From Pyrocephalus nanus (taxonomy: Eukaryota > Chordata > Aves > Passeriformes > Tyrannidae), in contig CM076280.1 in NCBI GenBank assembly GCA_038380795.1, positions 7,551,501 through 7,615,500 of the forward strand: a DNA stretch of 64,000 nucleotides, read 5' to 3'. Within the stretch, counting starts at the first letter, position 1. Each line of letters begins with the position of its first letter. Below are positions 11,301-23,300 of the stretch, one piece after another. The notes under the pieces are model-generated. The model saw nothing but the letters and a program-made list of their open reading frames with translations. It did not search any database and had not been told where the DNA came from. The translations under genes were made by a program, and so were the position numbers.

Positions 11301-14300
11301 CTGGGCCTGTTCTCTTGAAAGCTGAATTCTGCAGATGTTTGTGTTTGAGCCCTGCTGTGCCTAGCAAATATATTTTAAAGTGGTTTTTTAGTACACCATT
11401 TTTAATGCCTGTTAAAAGTATAGAAGGACAGAAGTGCAAGGTGTAGGAAAAAATGTGTCCCTCACACAACTTTGTGGAATCATTGTGTTTTTCTTGGCTT
11501 TACCATTGCAGTTTGTAGCTCTGGTTTGTGCTGTGTCCTTTCAAGTCTTTGTTGGAGAGCTTGATTTTGAGGAATTCAGGTGCAGGAACAGTGATGCTTT
11601 TTTTTCCACTGTATTTCAGAGCTTGATAAAATAGATGTGTTGTGTTAAGGGCAGAAAAAAACCCTAAGACTGATATACAGCAGGACAAAAGCAGTGGCTA
11701 ACAGCAGAACATTACTCAAGGTCATTTAGGCAGATAAGGGCTGGGTCTGCTTACTTTTGCTATATTCTGATTTTTGTGCCTGCCCCCTGCTGAACCTGTC
11801 ATAAAGACTGAGCTTCCCATTTTAAGCTGAACGTGAGAAGTTCAGATGTATTTTAACTGCCACATGTACTTTGAAAGGCTGAAGCTCTTAATTTTGCAGG
11901 GTGGTTTTTCTTCCCTGCTGTGGCGAGGTGACATGTTGTCTGCCTGTAATCCGGTGGCAGCTGGAAGGCTTTAGAGATAAGGGTACAAGTTTAAATAAAG
12001 GAGGGGGGGGGGAAATAGGGAGGAAAATATCCCAAAAGCTGATAATGTAAAAATTGCTTTAACACTCTTGCTTTACCCTTTACTTGGAGGGTTCTGTGCC
12101 AGGGTGGTCACGGTGTGGCAAAGCGAGAGGGGGTGTTTGCAAAGCTTCCCTGCATTGGGAGCAAATTGTGCAGTGGGTGATTTCACCTCCAAACTATCAC
12201 CCATGACTGACAGGTAGATAACTGCTAACACAGAGTTTGTGAAGGGGATGTTAAAATCCAATGTCCCAAAACATGTCAGCCTATGTTATACCTGGCACTG
12301 TTGCTTTTGGTCTACGTTGCAAGTTGTTAGGTGGAAGGTGCTAATAGATGGGTGTAAAATATATTTTAGAATTTCTTTTTGAGTGTTGAAGTAATCAGAA
12401 TACCTCTGTGGTGTTGGTGCCTTCACTACAACCTCCACATCCCAAATGTAAGGGGAAGGCATGTGGGCAGAGGGCTGGATCTATGGATGCAGCATAGCAT
12501 TTAACAAAAAAAGTGTCTGGAGTGGACAAGGTGTGGTGATGCTTTCAGAGCCAGCTTTCTGGGGGCTGACTGCAGATGTTGATGTACAAAGCACTTGTCA
12601 TCAGAGCTTCACTGCAGGATCATTGTGATGGTACCAGAGGAAGATTTTACTCTCTTTCTGGCATTTCTGACACGATGAAGTTGTTGACTTCCTGAAAGGA
12701 GACAGGACAGAATGGAATATGAGGAGAAAATGGTCCAAACTTGCAGCCCTTTTCATGCAGGGCATTGAACAAAATGTTTCCTATTCTCTCCCTAAAAGCA
12801 GTGCCCTCAATCTTTCAAGATTGTTTCAAATAGCTTTTTTCAGTACCCTGTGGTTCTGAATCTTGGGCAGTTGTTTATTCCACTGCAGCAGAAGGGAGTG
12901 TCAACAACCACAGTTACTGGAGATGTCTTTCTGTTGCAATAAAACGCAAATTTTAGAAACACCTTTAGATGTATTTGTCATTTAAAACACGCTGTGTAAA
13001 ATGCTCTTTCATCTCTTCCTGTTGCTCATTCTCCAGTGAAATCCAGGTATAATAGAGTGAGATCAGTCTCCTGGTAAAGATCCTTTGCAATGGTTTTCTT
13101 CTTGCTGTAAAAGGAAGCAAATGCTGTAGAATACCCTGTGCTTTGTATTTGTTCTGTAACTACTTTGTTCTGCACTTACAGCAAAGGACTTTATGCAGGC
13201 AAGGGGTGCTGTGGGACTGCAGTTGGCCTGTCCCTGGGAGGGGGTGTTAACTTGGGTGCAGCACCCAGGGAACACCAGTTAGCTCAAGAGAGCAGGTGGA
13301 ACAGTGACAGCTCCCACATGTCACTAGAGATGAGCTTAACTTTTCACTTTTAATAAGGGATGTTTAGGTGTGTGCCTCACCTGGTTTATCTGCTTACCTG
13401 AGTCCCTCACTGTGATACCTGACTGTCTCCTCTTTCCTGTGAATAAACTCCTTGCTCCCTGGCTTGGCAGGGAATGGCAACTCCCCCTCTGGAAGGGTTG
13501 GAAGCAGAGGCACAGGCAGTGTTAGTCCTGTTTGTGCTCCACTGACCACTCCAGGAAATGGAAACTAATTCTGGGCTCATAGTTTGCCCCCTGGCTTATT
13601 CCTCATGCAAGCAAACAGAGTGATGCAGTCTCTTTGACAGGGAGTTCCCAAACCTGTCCTTGTGCTTTGTATGTTCACATTGTCCCTCTGCTCCCCCACG
13701 GAGGTGTGAATGTGCATTTCTGGGTGTCTGGACCTGGACACAAGAGGAATTATGTGTCCTCCCACACAGCTCTGCTGGTGGCAGCTTCTCCAGGACAAAG
13801 TTGGTGAGCCAGTTTGAACCCTCCTCTGTTCAAGATTTAGCTTGTCAGCTATCATTGAGCAAATAATCCTGAAGATAATGTTCCAGGGAGCAAATGTCTG
13901 CTTATGATCAGGAAGAGGAACTGGGTGAATGCCATCTTAATTAAGCAAATATTAAAAGCAAGCAGAAAATTGTTTACTTTACAAAAGAAACACCTTGTTA
14001 CAGAGCCACCTGAAATAAGCTTGGACTGGGGTTAATGTCTTTTTGGGAGAAAGAGTATTTAGCTGTGGTGGCTGAAACTTCAGGTATGCTAATCAAGCTT
14101 TTATCCCCTGTTTTTATAGATTGCTGCTAAAATTGGAGATATTCCTCACTTGAATAACTCTACAACCCTTGTGGACCCGTCAGTCTACGGTTATGGAGTG
14201 CAGAAACGGCCCCTGGATGATGGAGGTAAGCTGGCTGTGATTAGTCATTCCTGGGGATGCAGCTCCTGAAATTCATCCATGGAGGCAGCTGTCTGCTTTC

Positions 14301-17300
14301 AGGATGGAAAACACATCTTCCTGTGTATAAAAATTTTATGCAAGATTCCCCTGTGCTGTTTAGTCTGATCTGAAGGCATTAATGTTAATGTGAAGCAATT
14401 CTTTGTTAGTTCATGAACTTTAGGAATTTTAAGGAGAAAAGGTATTGATGTAAGTTGATGCAAGCTGGAAGAAAACTTCCTATATTAATTTAGGTTTATT
14501 CATTGTTTTTCTTCAAGAGTTCTGAAGTCTCTGAGGCTTTTAACGTTGGTCCTAGCCAGATAATAGTTTACTGAATGGACCTTATCTGGTAACTGTAATG
14601 AGTCAATATTACATGAAGTGTTACAGCTTTAAAATAAGCCATTAGTGTCTTATCTTTGGTGGGAACAACAGAAATGTTAGAACAAGGGTTTTCTGGTTTT
14701 GACAAGTGTAATGATGTGCATTGTTACAAGAAGTGTTTAAACTGTATTATCTGCTGCTTTATAGATGCAAAGAGCTCACCTTTCCTTGTGGTTGATCATG
14801 ACAAAAATGAACAATGTGGCCATGTCTTCCTTTTGCTATTTGCTCTGGTATTTTTCCTGACACAGGTAGCCCTGCAGGGTGATTCTCTCCCCCCAAGGAT
14901 ATGTTCAGGAATACTGAGGAGATAAGCAAGGCTGCTGCCGAGCACTTTGTTTTGAAAAGAATTTTTTTTCTGCCTGATACAAAGGCTGAAAATAACTGCA
15001 CGTCTGCTCCTCAGTCTGAAAGAACATGCTGGAGCATGGGGAGAAACTTCTTTTATGTGGAGCCTCTGGCTTGCAAATGTTACTGTTTTCTGAACACATG
15101 CCACCACCCACTTCTGTTCTGTTCTCTGCTCTTGGCTCTGTCTGAGCAACAGGTTGCTGCTCCTTTGGTGAGGGGGTTTAGGAAAGAAGGGATTTATCTG
15201 GGGCTGTGTCTCCAGCTGGAGTATCACTGTGTCTGTGAGAAGCAGGAGGTCTGGCATTGCTGGTGGGTGCTGGTTGTGCAGGGGAAGGTGCTCAGCCATC
15301 ACAGGCTGTGCGCATTCCCTTTGGGGAACGCTGAACTGCTCTGAGCTGTGTCTGAATAGCTCTGGGACACGGCTGTGTGTGTGAAAAAGAATAAAAATAA
15401 CCTTCTGGGAACCAGTCATTCACAACATTTGCCCTGCCTCTGGCTTTCATTGATTCATCAGGCTGAGGTGTGAGATCTGACCTCTTGACAAAATGGGTTT
15501 TAGGCAATTGTAACACGTGAAATGGTTGTAGGGCTTAGTGACAGCACAGGTTAGACTTTGTACTTAAACTTGCACAGGCGAGCCCGTGTTTGTGTTAATA
15601 CAGACCGTGTCAGTATTGCTGCAGTCTGGACTATAAATGCACATTACTGCTGGTTTCTTGTGCTGTGCTACAGAACTTGTTCCAGAGGGGCTGCTCCTGA
15701 CTCCTGTATTCTTGTTCTGCTCACCCTGTGTTCAGTTCTGAACTGTAACTGTTTTTAAAGTATTGTTGTATTTGCCCTTTGGTTGTTCATACACATCTGT
15801 ATATAACTTTGTCACACTCCCCTCCCCAAAATCCGATCTGTGAGATCTCAGAGGAGAAATGATGGAAGTAATGTTTTTAGAGGACTAGAATTTCACAAAA
15901 AAAAAAAACGGTAGTTGTCAAGGTAGGAGTAGGGACTGTATTGCTTCTTTCAGCTTTGGTTTTATTTCAAATGGCATTAGCAAGTCCTGTACTGAGATAC
16001 AGGTGTCCCTAAAAGGACACTTCAGTTAGCAAATCACTTTCCACTTGGAGTTGTGTCAGGATTGCACACCCACCCTTTTCTCCATTTTTTGCTTGTCTGT
16101 GAACCACAGTTTGGAGGCATTGTCAAGAAGCAATTGTGTCGTTACATATGCTCTAAAAATGTTCTAGTGCAGGGGTTTGGATACCTTTTGCTGCTCTGGA
16201 CAGCTTGGAAACAAATCTAGTGGGAAATTTACCCCTGTATACTGCATATTCATAGTTGGGTGCAGGTCTCATTGCTTCCTTATCCCCATGCAGCTCTTAG
16301 GAAATTAATGCAGTTTCTAATACTGCTGAAAACATTGGCTCCAGAGGAAGTGTTTAAGGTGACAGGAAAACTAACTGTCTTTCAGGACAATCTAATTCTT
16401 CCCGTCTGTTTTTGTAAACAGCTGCTGCTGTGGCTGGCTGATGGCAGCTTAGGAAGTGCTCTTAAGACAGGTGACAGCGCACTGATCAAAACAAATGCAG
16501 CTGCTTTTAAAGCATTTCCAGGAAAAATAGATTTGTCATCGTGTTGGAAACCAGAATGTGAATGCTTTTTGCACTTCCCTTAACTTTAACCCTCGTCTGA
16601 ACCCTCGTCTGTAAGCCCAGCCCTGGTGACCTGGCCTGGGGGTATTGGATGGAGTTTGAGACCATTATTCCTCTTTTCCCTGGCTTCCTTATTTCCCCTT
16701 CCTAGAAACAACCTTAAAAGAATCCTGAAAATATCTGTGGTGCAGGGAAGAGAGCAGGTTGTCCTGCTGCCAGGAAGTTGTACCCAGCATTTCTGTGGCC
16801 ACTTGCAGGGGTTAATGTTTCCCAGCAAAGGTGGGCACGAGGGACAGGTGAGTCCTGCAGAGAGACCTGGTGGCATCTTGCCTGTGGCTGCTGCTGAGGA
16901 CAGATCCCAGCCCTCCTGTTAATGGCCAACGGCTTCCCCTGGCCTCCATTCTTATTAATAGCTCACTCTAATTACCAGCACGATTTAATAAATTTATTTA
17001 ATGCTAAATAATCTTTAGAGGAGCAGCCTGCTTTTGTTCAAAGGAAGCAGGGATCCAACCTGCTAGGAAGAGACTGATGAGAATGTTACCTTTGTTTGCC
17101 CTGCTTTGGGCTGCTTTCAAGGAGTGTCCTGTGAGATCTGTAGGGTTCAGCAGCAGTGTTGCAGCTGAGGGCTGGGGCATCCTTTGATTCTGGGAAAACA
17201 AAGATGAGAGACCTTGGAGAAGCTTCACACACCACCCCCTACCACCCCTTTCACCTCTCCAAGCTCATGTGGTGCACCCAGATATGAGGATGGCCTGTTT

Positions 17301-20300
17301 TGGTGTAATAAAACTTCATTTTTGTGTCATCTAACACAACATGATCCACTTGTACAGAGCACTTTGTTTGCTCCAGCGTGTTTCCAATAAAAATAGTGGT
17401 GGGAAGAAGGAAACTTCATCCCTGTCTTGCTGCTGGTGAAAGTCAGTACTGATGCTCCTTGACACAGCAGCAGCAGCAGTGGGACCAGGGCAGAAAGCCA
17501 GATCTCTTGGCAAAAGGTTTAGCTTAATGCACAAAATGCCACTGTTCTGCAGAATTGCAACTTTACAGATGGCCATTTTTTAAATAAGGCAGTTTAAGGG
17601 AGGGGGGGAAAGAACCTGTAAAGATTTGCAGTGGAGGCAGACACAAAAATTATTAGGTTTTGACCATTTAATTAAAGAAAAACCTTGCAGTATTTAATGA
17701 TGAAGAATTAGGTTAACCAATGTCTTGTAGCTTTCTAAAATTTATGATGACAGCATTTTGGTTCAAAAGTATGAAATGCAGCCCTGTTCCACTGCTCTCT
17801 GGGAGATGTGTCACTCTGATTTTATTCTAGCCATGAAGGTATTCTTGACAAGATTGTATATTCCCATCATGCACATTAATTTAGTGGGAGGCACTGCGCT
17901 GTTTTATGGGGTGGAAAAAAAATCCGCATTTGTTTTGAGTGTCTGTTAGGTGGAATTCAGTTAAGGTGAAGTCTAAAGCAGAATGAAGAGTTATCAACCA
18001 GCAGGTGCCATTAGCAGGAAATTGTGCTGATTTTATTCACTGTTTTTCCTTATTTGCAGTGAAATGACTGCAGTTACAGTTAAATTGTACTCAATAGATG
18101 TAAAACGGGGAAATGTGTGCGTGGCTTGTCAGAGTTCAGCCCCCTCCTCGGTGTGAAGGGAGACAGTGGAATGGTGCATCAGCTTTCGGAATTACAGCGA
18201 GCAAGGGCTGCCCCAGCCCTGCCTCTCTATTAGTTCCTGTTTTTCAGAGCAAAATGGGCATGTTGGAAAAGGAATGGACCTTTAGGTTGATGGAACTGGG
18301 AGCCTCGTTGTTTTTTTCCCCACCAAAACAGAGGGAGATCATAACTGACTCGAAGTAAATGGTTTCCAGTTCTCTCTCTCTGTGCCTTCAGTCTCAGCTC
18401 TTGGAGAGGTTATCTGTGAGATGTGGAAGGAATGGTTTCTCACAGAAGTTATTGTGGCATTATTTTTTTTAAAACTAATTCGTGCAATAAACCTACATTA
18501 AGGCTGATACCTGCCTGGAGTGGTGAATGGCTTTTTGTGTTTGGGTAGGACTTGGAATGGGATGGACACCTTGTTACGTCCGTCCAAAGCATTAATTCCC
18601 TGGCTCATTTAACTTCCTGTGCTCGTACAGGTTTCCCTTAAGAAGTTGTCTTTTTGAAGTGTAGGATTGTGTTACAAAATGAAGGCTCTTCCCTTCCTTG
18701 CATGAACTTGGGGAGTTGATTATAGGATGTGTGTCTGTCTCATAATTTGCGGGCAGCGGCTGCAGCAGAACAGGCTGCTCAGAGAGAGAGCTGCCACTGC
18801 AGATTGAAATGCCAAGTGGATATTTAAATACAGCCTTGCACAGTTCAAACCACTCTTCCTGGCATCTTGACAATGAGTAGCCTTGGCTGTGGCAACCCCA
18901 CACTACACCAGTAGCCACCAGACCTACTGGGTGTAGTAAAAATATTCAAATCTTGCAATTTGGGGCAAGATTCTGGATTTGCTCCTGTTTGCTCAGCTCC
19001 GTGGTAGGAGCTTATCAGCCAGAGCAAATAATCCCCATTACATCACCCACCTTTTTCAACTGCAACGTTCATAGTTATCAAATTAGAGCTTTTTATATTC
19101 AGGATGAGAATATGCAAAATGTAGCAGAGTCAATAAAGCAGCAGTTGTCTTATCACTGAGCTGGGGAGAGTAATAAAATATATGTACTGTCAATATTATG
19201 GTCCAGAACTGTCACGAAGGTATTGGCACGCAGCAGGAATACACTATTGACTCTCTTTGTCTATTTTCTCTGAGTAAAGTGTTTGGCCACAAACTTTATG
19301 CATTTTCCTACCAGGTTTAGAGAGTGTGGGATGCATCCACTTTCTATCCCTGCCAGCTGATTGCCAATTTATTTCGGGTCAAAGAATGTGTAGCTTGCTG
19401 CAAGGTAGTTTGGAACAGCATCTTTATTATCACAGCTCACATGTTGGCCAGTTTCATTTGTTTTGCTCCCTGTGCCCTCCAGGCATGCAATATAATCTTT
19501 CAACTGGTTGTTAGCACCAAATGGTCTGGTTTTTAGCTGGTTTGCTGCAGGCAAAGTCCAGTAGGAAGCTCAGCAGGGAATGTGTTCCCACTTTGCATGA
19601 GTCTGTCTAATGATATTTTCCCTATTAACATTTGGAAGAAAGATCTAATCTGTTGAGGTTGATGGGGGTGAGAGAAGTCTGTCTGAGGGTTGTCAGTGGG
19701 GAGATAACTGATCATAGGTGGACCACCAGAGAACATGGCAGAAATGCCTGGAATGTGTGTTTGGTTGGGTTTAAATACTGTTTGGGTGTCACGAGGTGAC
19801 TTAACAGACCTATTCCTTTAACAGGTCTCCGTGTAAGTGGGCTCCATGGAGCACAGATCAGAGACACAGAGAGAAGTATGTGCCCTAATGCTTTTGGCCT
19901 GGACTGAGTGAATCTCTGACTCTGCTCAGCTTTTATTCTTGTTTTTAATACATGCCAGTCTGCTTGAAATTTCTCCTCTGCCTCCTCCCTCCTCCCCTTT
20001 TTTCCTTTTTTTTTTTCCTTTTTACTACATTGGACTTAATTTGGGAAGGGGGGAGGTTAGTTGCAGGGATTTGGATTTGGGCAGGCAGGATTTTCTCCCA
20101 TGACTCTCAGCATGGGGAGACACAGATCAATTCCCTATCCTGTGTTCAGCTGGACACTGGGTTATGGTGTGTGTTGATCAAGAAATCCCCTCCTGTTTTG
20201 TACCACATAACTCATTCATTTCAGCCACTGAACCTAAATTACTGTTTTGCTTTTCTTTCTTTTTTGATGAAATGGTAAGAACTCTTTTTCTATAGGGATG

Positions 20301-23300
20301 AAGTTAGTTTATCCGTGCTAATGCTTTGATTTTTTTCCCTTTTTTCTCTCTCTGCCACAGTAGGTAACCAGTTAGGGGCCCTGGTACATCAAAGGTAAGC
20401 AGTGGGTTATGTTTTATTATTTATTGATCAGTTCTAATTGTTTATTGATCCACCATCTGTAGTAGTGTTAGGAAGTCAGAGGTTGAGAATGTGGGGAAAC
20501 TGTCAGCTTGGGTTTTCTCCAGCCTGGGCTGTTTGTTGTGATGGAAAAAAAGAGGAGTTCATGTGAAACTTGGATTTGTTTCCTGTAAATCTGCAGGATT
20601 AAAAAAAAAAATAAATTCTCTCTCTCCTTTCCTTTTCCCTGCCCTGGCAGGGGAGCAAGAAAGAAAAAGTTTAAAAAGGTCTGGCATTTTGACAAAAGGT
20701 GGAAGTATCAAACAGATGTGATATTGTTGTTGTTATTATTATTATTTAGTTTTGTTGATGTAATATGACCTGGGATGACTCCTTTGTCAAAGATGGGTTT
20801 GGAAGATTGAAGCTGAGTTGTCATGAAGGACATCTTAGCATCTAATACAAATGTCAAATTATCACTTTTTCTCAAATCCTGGTCTTGAAGTGCTGTTTGC
20901 CTTGTTTTGAGTAGGAAGGGGGGAGAGCATTTCTAAAGCTGCATTAGCCTGAAGGTGAATAGTAGTGCATTTCCATCCTGACCAGCTGTTTGGGGCCTCA
21001 GCAGAAGGGACAAAAAATGTGCATGAACACTGTAGGACCTTGAATTTTTAATGGTTAAGTTAAAGCTAATGTCCAGAAGGGGTGGACAGTGGTAGTACTC
21101 TATCTGCAACTTGACTTTATAAAGTCTAGTGTGTATTTTATACCTTTCCTAACTGATCTAAAACAAAAAGTGGGAACATTTTAATATGCCTCACCACAAA
21201 ACCTGCATTGAATTTACTATGCAGGTGTTTCATTGCTTTTTACATTGCTGAACAAATGGTATATAATGCATATATGCAGATTTCACATTCATTGTGTTGT
21301 GTTTTCCACAAGACAGAAATGGCCTTACAAAAGAAAATAATCCAAGTTAATTCCTTTCTGTTTGACTGTGGTCAGGTGTTAGGAAACTGCTTTGGCAGAG
21401 ACACATTGAGAAAGTCCAAAGAGCAATAGATATGGAAGTGTTGGGATAATAAGAATTCAGAGGATAATTCAAGGCAACTTTTATTAATTCCAAAAAAAAA
21501 GAGTGATAAGGACAAGCAGGCAAAAAAACCCCAAAACACCAAACCTGGGAATATCAGAAGGGATCATGCCAGGACTGGCTTTGATTAGTGTGTCTTGGGA
21601 AGAGCATATCCAGAAGCAGTTGGCAGATGCTGCTTGGAAGGTCTAGGCTCAGTATTAGGGAAACTTTGCCTTGTTTTTGTTAAACCTCTCTGTAAGAATG
21701 ACAAAAAGGGTTTTTTTCATCGGCTCCATTGAAGATGGCAGAGAGAGACTGGAAATGGAGGAGTTGGGTGACCATGAGAGGGCCCTTCAGAAACAAATGA
21801 TTTTGACTGTGATGCGTGCAGAATCCTTGTGCTGAGCCCAGGTTCCATGGCAGGGATGTAATTGTCTCCAAATTGTTCTTTGTAATGACTATTTGATGGG
21901 GTTTTTCTTTTTTTTCTTTTTTTTTTTTTTAGGGCTGTAATAACAGAAGAGTTCAAAGTGCCTGATAAAATGGTTGGATTTAGTAAGTACCTTGCATGCT
22001 TTTGATGCTTCTTGATGTGTTTCCTGTGCAGGAAGGCTGTTTATTCTGACACAAGTTTTTGTGCTTACCAGTCTTTGGATAAGCCTTGTTTAGTGCTGTG
22101 TCTTCATGGGGACCGGAGGATCTGTGTTTAAAAATCCAGATGCAAACTGCATGGAAAAGTTTGGTGTCCCTGTAATAGGAACAAGAGCATTTGGTTCAAG
22201 TTTCTGGGAGTTCTAGTGATTTTTCTCCTTTAAATTCCCATTAGCACAATACATAAACAAGTCAAAAGTGAATTTATTTCCTCCCACTGAAACATTTTAC
22301 TTCGATTATGCAAAACCGCGAGAGCTGAAGAAGGGAACCATATTTTAAATGTTCAAATATGAGTTGACTAAAGGCAAGTTAAAGAAAGAACTAACTTTGT
22401 TTTTAAAGAATTAAAGGCAAATTAAGAATTTTAAATTTTCTCCTACATTTGCTGCAGGGAAACGCAACCAGATGAGAATTTTTGCTGCATTTGCATTCCT
22501 GATACTGTTCTCTTTCAAGCTTGATCCTAATTTCTCTCTTCCTCTTAATGATCATTACTCTTCCTTTCAATGGCACCTCCTGCTGATGTGTTACTGCAGT
22601 GATTGCATAGACTCTTCCACTGCTGGGTCTCTGTGTATCCCTTCCAATTTGATATATGGAGAGTAAAAAGGAAAATAACAGGCCGTGATAATTACCCCAT
22701 AGTGCGCCAAGTTTGGTCCCGACTCTAAAGACACCATAAGACTGTAACTCAAATTCCTGCAGAGGAAATGCTCATTCCTCTCCTGCCAGACCTCTTTATT
22801 TATCAGTCCCAGTGCCACATGTGGGGGAACGTTGGAGGGAGGCTTGGCCCTGCGAGAGGGGAGCTTTGCAGGCATCGTCTCTGTCCTGGTTCAGCGGTGC
22901 ACAGATGTGGGGGGATGCAAACCCACAGCTGGGATGCTTCTTTGGGAGCATCCTGAGCCAGGCATACCTGTTTGAATTGACAGTTTTGCACTTTTTGCAG
23001 TCTGGGAAGGGTAGAAATGGGGATTGGGCACAGTCTGTCCTCTGTATGCCTCACTGTGAAACAGCAACGTGTTGACTGAGAGTTGAGGGAGATGGATTTT
23101 TGTGTTCACGTGAGGTTGATGGGGCACTTCAGGATGTAGTGCTGTCTAAGTGCAGACCAGCCAAATAGCATGGCCACTCAGAAATGGCAGTAAAACAGGA
23201 ATTTTAAAGAAATAAAAGTATTTGTGTGTTTTAGTCCCCCAAATAACTGGCTTATTGATTCAGGCTGAACAAGATGTACTTAAATTACTCTTCTAGCTGC

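Larger units (their letters stand above)
8367..14119 (+). other. FUBP3: FUBP3 intron 1
   Basis: An intron of 5753 bp whose first 200 bp belong to the CpG-rich promoter. Two CR1 fragments in the same orientation as the gene occupy 8608-9016 and 9929-10283. A run of ten G sits at 12002-12011. I see no other gene or clear motif cluster. Confidence 0.85.
14226..20360 (+). other. FUBP3: FUBP3 intron 2
   Basis: At 6135 bp this is the longest intron. Two AT-rich blocks (16915-17045 and 18990-19270) look unlike average intron DNA and are listed separately. A minus-strand open frame of 207 codons at 14796-15419 has no recognisable similarity and is regarded as chance. No repeat family is evident. Confidence 0.8.

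Noticed and set aside
14796..15419. Minus-strand open frame of 207 codons in FUBP3 intron 2
   Set aside because: No recognisable domain, no splice partners, and overlapping open frames on the other strand of similar quality. Treated as chance.
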